A DNA stretch of 64,000 bases from Parelaphostrongylus tenuis (GCA_019055375.1 JAHQIW010002037.1:62001-126000); one strand, 5' to 3'. Counted from the stretch's first letter, positions 56,901 to 63,599 are shown. Notes: generated from the sequence alone by a model not told the origin. Made by a program: numbers and translations.

Positions 56901-59900
56901 TCTTCAACATACTCACCGCTTTATGTGGGTCTTGCACTGAGTTGTTAAGTAGAGATTACTGGATAGGATTACAACGACTCGTAATATATCTCCGCATCAA
57001 AACAAGTCATTCAGAGTGAATCCGATGGTCGAAGTTCAGCGCCGCCGACACGCTATCATCCATATGCAAAGAAGATACGTAAGGTGTCCGAGAGTTGAAC
57101 GCTTATATCAAATCTTCAATCCTATTCGCTTACTTAATAATTCTTGCCTTTATTTTACTTTTGTTTCATTTTCCTTCTCATTTGCTCTGTTCTATACCTG
57201 TGCTTGTCGATATTTGCCATAGTGATTCGCTAGTGATTCAATCACTGTATTGTAAGAACATCTTTTAAGACTGAATAGATGAGGTAGTATCTTTAGAATA
57301 TTGTAATAAATGATGAAAAAATTTCTGCTACGGGCTAGTTCTTCTCAGAGTTGCGACGATTCAGAATTCTTTGTTCAACATTTCCTCCTCTATCGTTGTG
57401 TTTCTTGTTTAAAACACCAGGTTCATTCAGGTCTTACTACTGTAGTCACCGTGTAGCGTTTATTTATTTATTCTTCTTCAATTTATGAACGGTTCATTGT
57501 TGCTGTGAAATTATTCGGGAATAGTGTTGTTCTCCTCTTTCTTTAAGTTAGTAATATAATAGCTTACTTCATTAACTAGACTTCAAGTGATCTCCACAAC
57601 ACTGAGGTCGTCACCATCGTTAATTCATCTGTACAAAATGGATTAGTGTAGTCAGCTTAAAAGCAATAAAGCACTTCTTTGATTACTTAACTTCTTCACG
57701 TACAATTTTCTTTCTTGTTTGAGTTTCAATTGAGTAATTAGCTATTACTGTTCGTATTAAAACTCAGAGGGAGTGAGTAATGTGATGATTAGATAGTAAG
57801 TGAAATGCACATGATAGTCCTTGGTTCGTCAGCGTTCACAAGCAAATCAAGTCCGGGGTCGGAGTATGAGGCCACCCCTTCTCTGGAAGGATAAAAAGAT
57901 TGATTTAACATCTCATAATTATCATTCGAATCAATATGGCATATAGTCTGTTATGGGCTCTTCTACAGCCCGATACCCTTGTTTCGGCCTTACCCTTTGC
58001 TGGGCTTCGCCACAACTAGTGAGCACGAACCGTCCGTATCCAGGTATCCAAGTAAGTAAAAAAATTATGCAAATGGATAAAATTATCGTTCCCAGATGCA
58101 CCATGGCGTAGATGCGGCGCTCTTTGAGTTAATTAGCTTAGAATAAACTTTCCCTTGCGAAAACTTCAGTATCCATTCCTGAACGAAGTATTTTGGCGAA
58201 TCAATGAAAATGGTGAGGACATTTGGTCCGGAAATACTGACGCTGTGACTTGGTTGTAAATGAGACGAATCAGTGCAATTTTACATAACGTTTCTACTTT
58301 TCCTCCTAATACCAAGAGAAGAACTGCGAAAAATAGGCGAAAACTTTTGCGAAAGGTCCTTCCCTCGAACTAAACATCCTTAGGTGCAAACTAGTGAGAA
58401 ACACGGTGAGTTTACCCTTCTCAATGATAACAAGTTAGAAAAATTTCGGGAATATCCAATAACTACCTGTTTGAGGGTCCGTCTGTACGGTTTTCTTATG
58501 AGGATCATCATCACTAGGTTATAGCACAAATTCTTTATTGTCATAGCCCATTCCGATTTTCAAGGCAATATGTTGTTTCAGAACATTTCATGCAAGGTAA
58601 AAGCGCTTAAAAGTGCAACAGGAAAGCTAACATAGAAGGAAAATTTGCATAAGTCTGAGCCATTATGTTCCAGGACTGCTTATCAATATAGTTATGCCTA
58701 TCATCACCGAGAAAGTACACTATTCAAAACGTAATCCACCCAAAAACGAGCGGTGTTATTTTTCACGCGAGCAACCACACGCTACCAAAGTCTGTCTCAA
58801 TCTGATTAGCGATCACATTTGGCAATCACACAGCGTGTCAAGCTCAAACTGTACTCAACCTCGTGTTTTTGTTAGCTCGACTACGTCGATTTTCTTCAGA
58901 CATGACATCGATTCGTAACAATTCTTTATAAGCTACTACAAAGCATGTTACTGAAAGTCTACCTTAGCAAGCTAGGTTGCGAGCTCTGAATGCGCGGCGA
59001 TACTGAAAATTCTGCCACTGCGCGTTCATCGATAGGGACTTCTTTTTGAGACTTTGTTTGATCCGTCTTACAGTTTTTTGCTGTGCGGTTCCAGCATTTG
59101 TAGCATTGAAATCGTTTTTCCGTTTTCTTCTTGAACGTTGTAAGATACTGGCTTGGCACTCCTACTTGTAATCTCGGGGATAGCCTGCCTGTGGCGTTCG
59201 TGAGGCGTTCGCCGTTGTCCGCCGGAGAGTGTTGGCGGGAGGATTAGCCCCGCACCGCGACGAGCATCACAATCACTTGGGCACGTTCCTGCATCCTCAA
59301 CAAAACCAGTTTTTCACGTGTTTAGACATTTTATTGATCTGTCCTTGCAGTGTTTATTTTGTGTGCGAATCCCAGTACTTCTACCATTCAATTCGTCGTT
59401 TCCTCTTCTTTTTTAACATCGTGGAATACTGGCTGAGCGAGTCTCTTTGCAATTTCAAGAATAGCCTGGTTATACCGTTCCAACAGGCACTGTTTTTGAC
59501 TGTTGGAGAGTTTTGGGGGTGGAGCTCGGCTTCACGTGCGCCGTGACAAGCATCAGAACCTCTTGGCCACAGTGCCCCATAAAACCTTCTTGGAATGAAT
59601 AAATTGATATATGAGCTGGTCGGTTACGAGAGCGGTGCATTCCACTCTCTATGGCACTTTAGCAATGAATACGCATCAGTTCGGCAGAAACTGAATCCTA
59701 GTTACAGTTGCACGTATGTTGCCCATGTTTTGTGACTCAATATAACGTTTCTAGGAGTTGCTAAAGCCGAGGGAGGTTGTCAGAGACAAATACTGACCAA
59801 AATATGCTCACAGGTCTTCCTCCTCCATAAACAAAAAGCGGCAGAACGACCGAAATTTTATCTTTTGCAAGAAGGAGCTCATTCTCTCCAAGAGAAGTTT

Positions 59901-62900
59901 GAGCTAAAGCACCTGAAAAACCGTCTAACCATGACATAGTGTCTTCATTTGAATTGTTCCGAAACCTGGTTCATTACAAATCTAGAAAAGAGTCCCAACC
60001 AGTTTCTTGGAAACATAGCCTTGATCACTCCAAAATACAGAATAGGGTATGTCGGCTAAAAATTATGTGCCACTTTTCATAATGGCGGTTAATTTATTGT
60101 AAATACCTAAGGTCATCATGATGAGTCATAATAAAGAACTGACATTTAGGTAACGGCATTGAAACTAAGAGTCTCAAAATACAATATAGTGATTCAGTTT
60201 CAGCCACTAAAAACGGCCAAAGATAAATGGCCATTGAAGTGCTCGCAAAAAGAAATCATCACCGAAAAGCAATTCAAAATACGTTGCTTGCGATGTAGAT
60301 AAATTATAATTTGATTTTATGAAGAAGTTTCCGCATAGAGCGAAACAATAGCACTTTTTGGTGCTCGGCTAAGCTGGCGATATTTCCTAAGATGCAAAGG
60401 TCGTTTCAATGAGAAGGTGCTTTCTCTCAGCTTTAGATAAGAAGTAGTAAGATTTTTCATTATAGATTTCATGCTGACCCGTATTCGTGCTTGCTCTTAA
60501 CCGTTATTTCCATCATTACAATGCCTTGCCATAATGGAAGTAGTTGGGTCTGTGTGAGGCTTTAGTGAAAAATTGTAGAGCTGTCGTAGATAAGTATGTG
60601 CTGGCTGATATAAGATGGAGGGCAGCGGAGTGGTTAGTGATGTTGGTCAAAGAAACAAGGACCTATTTGAGTTTTCCTCCAACGCTCTCCTTCAATCACG
60701 TAAGGTAAGGTCATCCTAGCTGGACTTTTTTCAACATTACAAGAAGGTTTGACACGTATAGCATCCGCAGACATTTGCAGAGAAGACGAAATTCTCAAGA
60801 AGCATTCAAAACAGCGTGCGTAATGTTCGAAGGCCTTTGAGACTATAAATTCGTAGATACTATTTGAATGCAAAAAATGATGGGACTCACTGACGACGAA
60901 TCATGTAAAATTTATTCTCTTTTGTCTTATACGACCGTCAACACATTTTACTGCACGAAATCAGTCCTTCAATCATTCGATTCGTTCCCTCGTATTCATC
61001 AATTCAATGTTTTTCAAATATTCTGTGCGTTGTTTCAAGAGCTTCCTGGAGATTCCATCTTTTCTACAAATATTGTAGGATACTAGTCGAGTCGAGTCTT
61101 AAAGTCTTGGCGTTAGCCAGACTAAGGAGTTGCCAGGTGACCAAAAAGGTGCTGGAGAATGAGGACCAACCAGTACGTTGCTCTTGAAAACTCCTCGATA
61201 ATATGCATCACTAGATAATCAGCCACCGCTTTCCATCTATAAATGGAAAAACAAAGTGCGCCAACGTTTTCCACTCCAGAACTTCTAGTAGTTGGGTGTC
61301 TTTATAGTTCAAAGGTGTGAAAATAACATCAGTAATTCTGTTCTGTGGGATGATTTTGCGACCAATCGGCTGAATGTATACATAACCTCTAAGAACTACA
61401 AAACTAGTCGACTATCAGCATTACAAAATCTTATATAATAAACTTTCGTCGTCTTGTTGTTCTAGAAAGGCGACTGGGGCGAGAAGCTTTACGATGGGAG
61501 ATGGCCGACAATGTACAAGTGTTCGTAAGTTCGATCCCACCGCACACAAAATCGAGCCCCTTATCACTCTGGAAGGGTGAATTTCTACCGGAGTTTCTTG
61601 GTAGGATAAAACAGCAATTTCATACATTGTTAGGCTAATGCAAATGGTTTCAAAGGACAGACATGCACTCAAGTAGCTATACCACGAAGTAATTCAAGAC
61701 GCTTTCTACGGCTTTCAGCACTAATGATTTAAGGGTTTTCAGATTAAATGTGGCTTAAATAGTGATTTGGAATAATCTTCCGAAGTGTTAAGTCAGTTAT
61801 TCTACTTCCACAAAAGCCTAGCACCTATCATTACAGAACGATGACAGAGTTAATTTGTACAAACGCAGCAGCGCGCCAGTTTTTTCCTATGCCTTTCAAG
61901 ACACCCCTAATCAATGTACCTGCTTTCTTATCCATCACACTGCCTCTGTTTATCCGTGTTTCCACCCATAATCCCGTTACTTTTGGACCAACACACGAAC
62001 GGCAGCAAAATTTCCATGCGACCTTTGCTCGTCTTTCCATTAAACGGAGTTTCAAGATATATTGGGCAATAAAATGCCATTCGTTTCGAGTGTTCTCTTA
62101 AGACCACGCTCAAATTTCAATACGCTTGATAATTATTTTTGAGCCATGCATGTGATCTGTTATAGGCACTTTACAGTGCAATAGACGCGCTTCGGCCTTG
62201 CAGCCTCGTCAGTTGCACGGTGCTTCTTGTCTGAGCCAATCCGTCTTGGGGAGAACCTCCATACATATAGGAACCGTAGACGTAAAATTTACGCGCACTG
62301 TGTAGTGATAAATATCACCGAGCGGGCAGTGTTTTACAATCGATTGCTCTTGGCTGGTAGTCGTGAAATATCCTACCGAAATATCATACCGTGCAACTGA
62401 CGAGGCTGCTAGGCCGAAACACGTGTATTGCACTGTAAAAGTGTCCATAACGGACCCCATGCATGGCTCAAAAATAACTAGCAGGGCTACAAAATTCATT
62501 ATCTTTTCTGCATGGTCTGTAATTTTTATGGCCTTTGGCAAGAAGTGAGCCACGAATAGCATGCTGGCGTCTCCGTGGCTCAAACTTTATTTACGTGAGC
62601 TTGAAAATGTTAACATACATTTCACTTTGAATGAGAAATGATCGTGCAAGAGAATCATTATATGCACATCGTACTTTAACACGCAGAAACACCTGCTACC
62701 CATGTTGAATTGTAAATTATTAGGTGCATCCATGATGAGAAGAGGATTAACTGGATAATCTAACAATTACAATTACCAATTCCCTACACCTTTCAAGATA
62801 ATTATTTAGAAAAAAGGGGCCCTAATGGAATCAAAAACAAAATTCATGTTTCAGCCCGAAACATCAACCAGTTGGCTCACGAAGATGTTGACCTCGCACC

Positions 62901-62922
62901 TCCCTTTACCATTGTAGCTTAG
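35908..62922 (+). CDS. Ataxin-1-like AXH-domain protein (9 exons, 431 aa)
   Basis: The nine exons 35908-35985, 42567-42773, 45365-45684, 46879-47032, 47315-47458, 53468-53581, 56220-56366, 57015-57078 and 62855-62922 join with matching phases (0,0,2,0,0,0,0,1) and GT-AG introns. Residues 1-225 are low-complexity, Pro/Ser/Thr/Ala-rich, with a Gln run of three (6-8) but no polyQ expansion. Residues about 229-352 form the AXH domain: SHFMKGTMIQMASGKLKK, then EEMSSDDF, then HPFFVLGKGWCSCDP, then VGDVCISL. AXH is the dimerising protein- and RNA-binding fold of ataxin-1, which in animals works with Capicua as a nuclear transcriptional co-repressor. An Ala/Glu-rich helix (352-388) follows. Then comes GRSSAPP (393-399), whose Ser396 sits like human ataxin-1 Ser776 (R-x-S-A-P), the 14-3-3 site. 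The last exon is the least certain part. Introns carry SINEs, an RTE relic and hammerheads. Confidence 0.85.
36268..36365 (-). mobile_element. SINE-C in intron 1
   Basis: On the minus strand: gcgtcggtagtaaaactgg, aaagcgcttt-type anticodon arm region, B box gggggttcgatttcc. Flanked by gatatgcaaagc as in other SINE-C copies. Confidence 0.6.
36370..37415. other. Intron 1 sequence, nothing recognised
   Basis: No exon, repeat or RNA recognised. Confidence 0.4.
37422..37470 (-). ncRNA. Hammerhead ribozyme with altered cleavage site
   Basis: Core CTGACGA (37464-37458), helix II GGAGG/CCTCC (5 perfect bp) and GAAA (37441-37438). Helix I GGGCCA/TGGCCC has 6 perfect GC-rich bp. Helix III reads CATGCGTG, nearly self-complementary. 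The U16.1-H17 bases before helix I are C and G, so the cleavage triplet is lost. Antisense to the gene in intron 1. Confidence 0.65.
37500..37570 (+). repeat. Imperfect hairpin next to the hammerhead
   Basis: gtgacggcacagtgt and acatcgtgccatcac form a 15-bp imperfect stem with a short loop (37518-37556). It may be the inner part of the hammerhead element. Confidence 0.55.
37760..38050 (+). mobile_element. SINE-A in intron 1, diverged
   Basis: Diverged head, then atgcattaaaccacctatac, aatggatcgaattcattg and the tail aacttttatccttcatc. Confidence 0.5.
38055..40130. other. Intron 1 sequence, nothing recognised
   Basis: About 2 kb without a recognised repeat or exon. Open frames here are short, overlap on both strands and lack domains. 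Confidence 0.4.
40138..40340. mobile_element. SINE-C with palindromic tRNA head
   Basis: The arms 40138-40174 and 40214-40250 are inverted and match at 35 of 37 positions. They are the T-arm/anticodon half of the tRNA-like head in opposite orientations. The plus copy continues into the SINE-C body (ttgctcactactctacatta, ttgggtacactg, caccacaagtggcgg, tcaaataaaaaattt). The plus head can fold its D, anticodon and T arms. Confidence 0.75.
40780..41250. mobile_element. Decayed foldback hammerhead pair in intron 1
   Basis: The minus motif (40860-40815) reads TTGATGAGGCTTGCGAGAAA then GACGAAAC. The plus motif (41158-41200) reads TTAATGAGGCTTGCGAGAAT then GCCGAAACATGCGT. The arms also share (accagata/tatctggt) and (tgcatggcatct/agatatgcc). 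The centre has the family-type palindrome gtcaagtgaaaagatcactt and gattgcttggcttatggct. Both cores have C3 changed to U, so they are probably inactive. Confidence 0.55.
41260..41890. other. Intron 1 sequence, nothing recognised
   Basis: Nothing recognised. Confidence 0.4.
41895..42478. mobile_element. Palindromic mariner-derived element in intron 1
   Basis: 584 bp between TA dinucleotides (41893-41894 and 42479-42480). The whole element is an inverted repeat with arms of about 290 bp meeting near 42190. The ends are GGTCGTTTCATAAGTTTTGG and the reverse of GGTTATTCCATAAGTTTTAG. Each arm carries the start of a mariner transposase (cgaatggcgcataagcgaaaa on the plus side, cgaataacgcgtggtggaat on the minus side) pointing inward. 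Stops interrupt both. Same family as 9790-10745 but without the MITEs. Confidence 0.8.
42567..42773 (+). CDS. Ataxin-1-like gene, exon 2
   Basis: Acceptor TTGCAG at 42561-42566. 69 codons, Pro/Ala/Asn-rich, residues 27-95 (begins TALQMQLMRTVADNPR, ends LLHSYQQ). Donor GTTCGA, phase 0. GC content rises clearly against the flanks. Confidence 0.75.
42955..43245 (+). mobile_element. SINE-A in intron 2
   Basis: Head ggcgcagtggttaaagacg, B-box-like gatgattcgagctcacg, body (tttcggggtcagtagttgc, gggaagccaccgcaagtca) and tail gaaagctttatcctttatcc. Near full length. Confidence 0.8.
43885..44045 (+). mobile_element. SINE-C in intron 2
   Basis: gcacgcgctccggactgagt, gcgggttcaagtcccgcc, atgttttgcacatcgcttt, attgggtattctacacatc and the tail hairpin ccgctagaagagg. 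The first part of the head is shortened. Confidence 0.75.
44333..44440 (+). mobile_element. SINE-C with foldable tRNA-like head
   Basis: The head 44333-44403 can form a full cloverleaf: acceptor GCGTCGG/CTGACGC, D stem GTGC/GCAT, anticodon stem CGCTC/GAGTG around a 7-nt loop, and a T arm. The residue before the anticodon position is C rather than U, and a SINE body follows (tttttgcacagtactctaca), so this is a SINE head and not a working tRNA gene. Confidence 0.7.
44445..44865. other. Intron 2 sequence, nothing recognised
   Basis: A frame open on the minus strand (44811-44533) has no recognised domain. Confidence 0.4.
44872..44920 (-). ncRNA. Hammerhead ribozyme with 12-nt palindromic helix III
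   Basis: Core CTGATGA (44913-44907) is the textbook form. Helix II is GTCT/AGGAC around CAAT. GAAA is at 44893-44890. Helix III is ACAGGCGCCTGT, a perfect 12-nt palindrome, with A (44878) as the cleavage base. Helix I (GTGCTA/TGGAAC) pairs at 5 of 6 positions. It is unrelated in sequence to family 1 and antisense to the gene in intron 2. A SINE-B lies about 110 bp away. Confidence 0.75.
45028..45231 (-). mobile_element. SINE-B in intron 2
   Basis: On the minus strand GGGGCACCATGGCCGAGCGG head, then gagctccacccccagtactc and gcgccacagccaggcggct. The tail is missing. It ends 134 nt before exon 3. Confidence 0.7.
45365..45684 (+). CDS. Ataxin-1-like gene, exon 3
   Basis: Acceptor TTTTTTACAG. 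106 codons plus 2 nt, residues 96-202. Starts with a Gln-rich amphipathic stretch (LELQRQLIAQQTAQFRLPLL), then Ser/Thr/Pro-rich linker. Donor GTAAGT leaves phase 2. Confidence 0.8.
45690..46870. other. Intron 3 sequence, nothing recognised
   Basis: No repeat recognised. The frames at 46302-46496 and 46544-46861 on the minus strand are not supported. Confidence 0.4.
46879..47032 (+). CDS. Ataxin-1-like gene, exon 4 (start of AXH)
   Basis: Acceptor CTTCCAG. Completes residue 202 and runs to 253. After an acidic/Ser-rich stretch (SRPSTSDDLETSTS) the AXH domain begins at about 229 with SHFMKGTMIQMASGKLKK, close to human ataxin-1 FMKGSIIQLANGELKK. Donor GTACGA, phase 0. Confidence 0.88.
47315..47458 (+). 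CDS. Ataxin-1-like gene, exon 5 (AXH)
   Basis: The acceptor is CTATTTTGAG, chosen because an upstream AG at 47286 would put a stop in frame. 48 codons, residues 254-301, VEEMSSDDF through ARIKFSVGQSQYE, matching the VEDLKTEDF and VAVIQFAVGEHRAQ regions of ataxin-1. Donor GTGAGT, phase 0. Confidence 0.88.
47730..47780 (+). ncRNA. Hammerhead-like motif (family 3), sense in intron 5
   Basis: CTGATGA (47736-47742), helix II GGCGG/CCGTT (5 bp with two G-U), GAAA (47759-47762), helix III ACGTGCGT, and A47770 as the cleavage base. Helix I beyond these does not pair well (GTGACT against ACCACT), so it is probably weak or dead. A 13-nt piece of the motif (gtgactctgatgg) is duplicated just upstream. 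Confidence 0.5.
48086..48345 (+). mobile_element. SINE-B in intron 5
   Basis: Head GGGGCGCCGTGACCGAGTGG then ttgtgatgctcgtcacgg, body with gaacgccacagttaggctg and gattgcaaggagacgtattc, tail acgaatcaataaagtgtga. Best plus-strand copy of the family. Confidence 0.85.
48540..48665 (-). mobile_element. SINE-C in intron 5
   Basis: On the minus strand GAGCGTCGGTGGTGCAACGG, then a tRNA-like head ending gggttcaaatcccggctga and cgcaaacgtttttgcacacc. Confidence 0.75.
48740..48990. repeat. Palindromic pair of tRNA-like heads
   Basis: The left arm (48748-48790: gcgccatcgaggcccttgtt, ctgccttt, agtctt) and right arm (48893-48935: aagtctaagaggaagacag, aacaagggcctcgatggtgc) are inverted. The right copy continues through a B box (gtaggttcgatgactc). 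Same head as 27270-27340. Confidence 0.65.
49000..49560. other. Intron 5 sequence, nothing recognised
   Basis: Nothing recognised. Confidence 0.4.
49565..49680 (-). mobile_element. tRNA-like SINE, diverged
   Basis: On the minus strand: gagtggtggcgcaaatgta, then a B box agcgggttcgactcacg and gtaattttgctcaccactc. The outer strings gagtggtg are inverted around it. Confidence 0.55.
49690..50480. other. Intron 5 sequence, nothing recognised
   Basis: Open frames at 49779-50039 and 50200-50520 (minus) show no known domain. Confidence 0.35.
50487..50686 (+). mobile_element. TTAA-type MITE, copy 3
   Basis: 200 bp starting CCCTTAGGACTACGAGG after TTAG and ending TTCTTAAAGAG before TTA. The interior ccccactcagctactgtaat matches copy 2 (10357-10554), followed by diverged gcatgcagag-type sequence. 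Older than the two copies at 10 kb. Confidence 0.65.
50780..52480 (-). pseudogene. RTE-type non-LTR retrotransposon relic
   Basis: Read on the minus strand from 52480 down. The start of the endonuclease is recognisable (LTKVTTCIYNACSL, then YDIIGTDETKRRHPFH). A later endonuclease block is VSIGNFNAKIGSGKTPKD near 52050-51990 (GNFNAKIG matches the RTE motif GDFNAKIG). A linker follows (FKEDPQDGRA/KKILKMEEQEL region near 51290). The beginning of the reverse transcriptase reads CAISSVKHKTAPGPHRIRLK, then LINTLALLFTSL (51040-50920). The catalytic RT motifs and 3' end are missing, and stops and frameshifts interrupt the reading frame. RTE elements copy themselves by target-primed reverse transcription and often mobilise SINEs. 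It lies antisense in intron 5. Related 5' sequence may extend to about 52850. Confidence 0.8.
51495..51600. repeat. AT-rich low-complexity tract
   Basis: Over 90% A+T (attaatt and tatttatt units), lying inside the RTE relic and interrupting it. Confidence 0.85.
52860..53460. other. Intron 5 sequence, nothing recognised
   Basis: Nothing recognised. Confidence 0.4.
53468..53581 (+). CDS. Ataxin-1-like gene, exon 6 (AXH)
   Basis: Acceptor TAGTTCAG, donor GTGATT, phase 0 on both sides. 38 codons, residues 302-339. Contains LEHPFFVLGKGWCSCDP, the most recognisable AXH motif (YPFFVFGQGWSSC in human ataxin-1). This exon is too short to stand out as an open frame and was found from the AXH pattern. 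Confidence 0.9.
53590..54740. other. Intron 6 sequence, nothing recognised
   Basis: The frame at 54195-54422 (minus) and its overlap at 54174-54386 (plus) have no recognised domain. Confidence 0.35.
54745..55025 (-). mobile_element. SINE-A in intron 6, diverged
   Basis: Reverse orientation: the tail (ggaatgataaaaggtg), body (caccaatttgaagactcag) and head near 55020 (ccactaaccgttacgctac). Confidence 0.5.
55465..55560 (+). mobile_element. tRNA-like SINE head in intron 6
   Basis: gctcgctggtgtagtgatag, agtacacgcttcgggtacgg and a broken B-box region. Confidence 0.5.
55800..56015 (+). mobile_element. SINE-A in intron 6, diverged
   Basis: ggtgtagcgcattgcttagc, gcatacgtggtcgttgactt, then ggagttggcgaactggtgcc follow the SINE-A order with many changes. 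Confidence 0.45.
56220..56366 (+). CDS. Ataxin-1-like gene, exon 7 (end of AXH)
   Basis: Acceptor ACGTTCAG, donor GTGAGT, phase 0. 49 codons, residues 340-388. Begins VGDVCISL, the last AXH strand, followed by an Ala/Glu/Lys-rich segment (AVTLAEAAEFKNKEAAQAA) predicted to be helical. Confidence 0.88.
56780..56815 (-). ncRNA. Hammerhead-like relic (family 2)
   Basis: On the minus strand GCTCTAACAAAGGCGAAACG resembles the family 2 string but the core is CTAACAA and helix II is missing. Not functional. Confidence 0.3.
57015..57078 (+). CDS. Ataxin-1-like gene, exon 8
   Basis: Acceptor TCATTCAG, donor GTAAGG. 21 codons plus 1 nt, residues 389-409: SESDGRSSAPPTRYHPYAKK then I. Contains the R-x-S-A-P motif (Ser396) and a short basic end (AKK). 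Confidence 0.78.
57085..57780. other. Intron 8 sequence, nothing recognised
   Basis: Nothing recognised. Confidence 0.4.
57785..57900 (+). mobile_element. SINE-A fragment in intron 8
   Basis: gatagtccttggttcgtcag and aagtccggggtcggagtatg recall the SINE-A head and body. Confidence 0.45.
57955..58015 (-). ncRNA. Hammerhead relic (family 1)
   Basis: On the minus strand GGCCGAAACAAGGGTATCGG then gctgtagaagagccc keeps GAAA, the TATCGGGCTGTA string and the outer helix, but CTGACGA is lost and helix III is altered. Inactive. Confidence 0.5.
58020..59040. other. Intron 8 sequence, nothing recognised
   Basis: A possible alternative last exon after the acceptor at about 58170 (adds LSIPERSILANQ then stop) was considered. 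Otherwise nothing recognised. Confidence 0.4.
59047..59285 (-). mobile_element. SINE-B in intron 8
   Basis: Reverse orientation: the tail (gtttgatccgtcttacag), body (tgtaatctcggggatagcct, gtggcgttcgtgaggcgtt), head ending gcatcacaatcacttgggc. Confidence 0.75.
59325..59580 (-). mobile_element. SINE-B in intron 8, second copy
   Basis: Tandem, same orientation as the previous copy and about 40 bp away: ttattgatctgtccttgcag, gtctctttgcaatttcaaga, tgggggtggagctcggcttc, head at ggccacagtgcccc. Confidence 0.75.
59585..61470. other. Intron 8 sequence, nothing firm
   Basis: A weak tRNA-like head at about 60615-60660 (gcagcggagtggttagtgat). No exon recognised. Confidence 0.35.
61480..61650 (+). mobile_element. 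SINE-A-like fragment in intron 8
   Basis: gatgggagatggccgacaat, gtaagttcgatcccaccgc and gaatttctaccgg match the SINE-A order weakly. Confidence 0.4.
61655..62080. other. Intron 8 sequence, nothing recognised
   Basis: Frames at 61831-62101 on both strands have no known domain. Confidence 0.35.
62176..62218 (-). ncRNA. Hammerhead ribozyme, subfamily GUGCAA, core mutated
   Basis: CTGACGA (62212-62206) and helix I GTGCAA/TTGCAC (6 perfect bp). Helix II is GGCT/GGCC around GCAA. Beyond a TGTAAA bulge there is an outer GCAC/GTGC helix. The GAAA is GAAG (A15.1 to G) and helix III is GCGCGTCT, so it is probably inactive. Confidence 0.7.
62391..62433 (+). ncRNA. Intact hammerhead ribozyme, sense in last intron
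   Basis: CTGACGA (62397-62403), helix II GGCT/GGCC around GCTA, GAAA (62416-62419), helix III ACACGTGT (62419-62426), A62427 as the cleavage base, helix I GTGCAA/TTGCAC (62391-62396 with 62428-62433). All conserved bases are present. It lies 422 nt upstream of the last exon on the same strand as the gene, so it would be in the pre-mRNA. The outer helix I is poorly kept. Confidence 0.82.
62530..62850. other. End of intron 8, nothing recognised
   Basis: AT-rich sequence leading to the TTTCAG acceptor. Confidence 0.4.
62855..62922 (+). CDS. Ataxin-1-like gene, candidate last exon
   Basis: Acceptor CATGTTTCAG. Phase 1 is consistent with exon 8. Adds PRNINQLAHEDVDLAPPFTI then VA and a TAG at 62920-62922. 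Chosen over other acceptors in the 5.8-kb intron (for example 58170, giving a 14-residue end, or 58891) because it has the best acceptor and the most protein-like composition. No clear AATAAA was seen within 100 nt downstream. Confidence 0.5.
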
Positions 62923-63363
62923 CAGTAATTTCTCATATGAAAGATTCTGAAAACTTTGCACTTCATCTACATGACTTTAGCATTGGACAGAAGCATCTTG
63001 CACAAATTTAATACGGGCATGTGCTCTCGCCATATTCCATTACAGCTTCTGTTTTCCTCCTGCAATTACTGTTGATGACGTTTTGCTTTACTGCTAAATT
63101 ACTATCATTTAATTTCGCTATCCTTTTTCCAACCATCACTAGTAGTTTCACAGTTCAAGAACAACCAAAGTCTGCTTTGTCTCAGTGATAAGTTCTGAGA
63201 ATTACCTCTCTGCTTTGCACTTTCGAACAGTCTCAAAATTCAATATATCATATCTTTCGTTTCGAGTGTTTTCTGAAGACCATTGCTCAATTTCAATATG
63301 CCAAATAATTATTTTTGAGCCACGCATGTCATGTGGTCTGTTAAAAAAAGGCTGACTTATAGA

Positions 63364-63406
63364 GCCCGATACACGTGTTTCGCCCTTGCACTCTCGTCAG
63401 TCAAAC
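63364..63406 (-). ncRNA. Hammerhead ribozyme, helix II weakened
   Basis: CTGACGA (63400-63394), GAAA (63381-63378), ACACGTGT and the cleavage A are intact. Helix I GTTTGA/TCGGGC pairs through G-U wobbles. Helix II (GAGT against GGGC) pairs poorly, so activity is doubtful. Confidence 0.6.
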
Positions 63407-63456
63407 AGTTATCCTTTCTCGTCTTTCACCAATCCTGTGTGGGTGCTCCAGTCACT

Positions 63457-63498
63457 CTGACGAGACTGCAAGATCGTAACACGTGTGTTGGGCTCTAT
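63457..63498 (+). ncRNA. Hammerhead relic
   Basis: CTGACGA (63457-63463) and ACACGTGT are kept, but GAAA is GTAA and the cleavage base is G, which hammerheads do not cut. Helix I is not paired. Inactive by family rules. Confidence 0.55.
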
Positions 63499-63599
63499 AA
63501 GTCAGACCTTTTCCAACAGGCCACATGACATGCATGGCTCAAAAGTAGTTATTTGTCATATTGAAAGTCTGGAAATTGTCCTCCCACTTATGGCTTGAG

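Larger units (their letters stand above)
62085..62525. mobile_element. Foldback hammerhead element in the last intron
   Basis: Left arm: gtttcgagtgttctcttaag, accacgctcaaatttcaata, tttttgagccatgcatg, then a minus-strand ribozyme (62176-62218). Right arm: a plus-strand ribozyme (62391-62433), then ccccatgcatggctcaaaaa and an end near tgcatggtct. The centre carries the family string caatcgattgctcttggct. The ends of the two arms are inverted copies, as at 8745-9290. Confidence 0.78.
63243..63595. mobile_element. Foldback hammerhead element downstream of the gene
   Basis: Left arm: atatcatatctttcgtttcg, agtgttttctgaagacc, tttttgagccacgcatgtc, then a minus-strand ribozyme (63364-63406). Right arm: a plus-strand ribozyme relic (63457-63498), then ccacatgacatgcatggctc and catattgaaagtctgg. 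The centre is much shorter than at 62.1 or 8.7 kb (about 50 bp between the ribozymes). Confidence 0.75.

Noticed and set aside
61831..62113. Overlapping frames on both strands (61-86 codons)
   Set aside because: No family similarity. Both strands are open and the right end runs into the hammerhead element.
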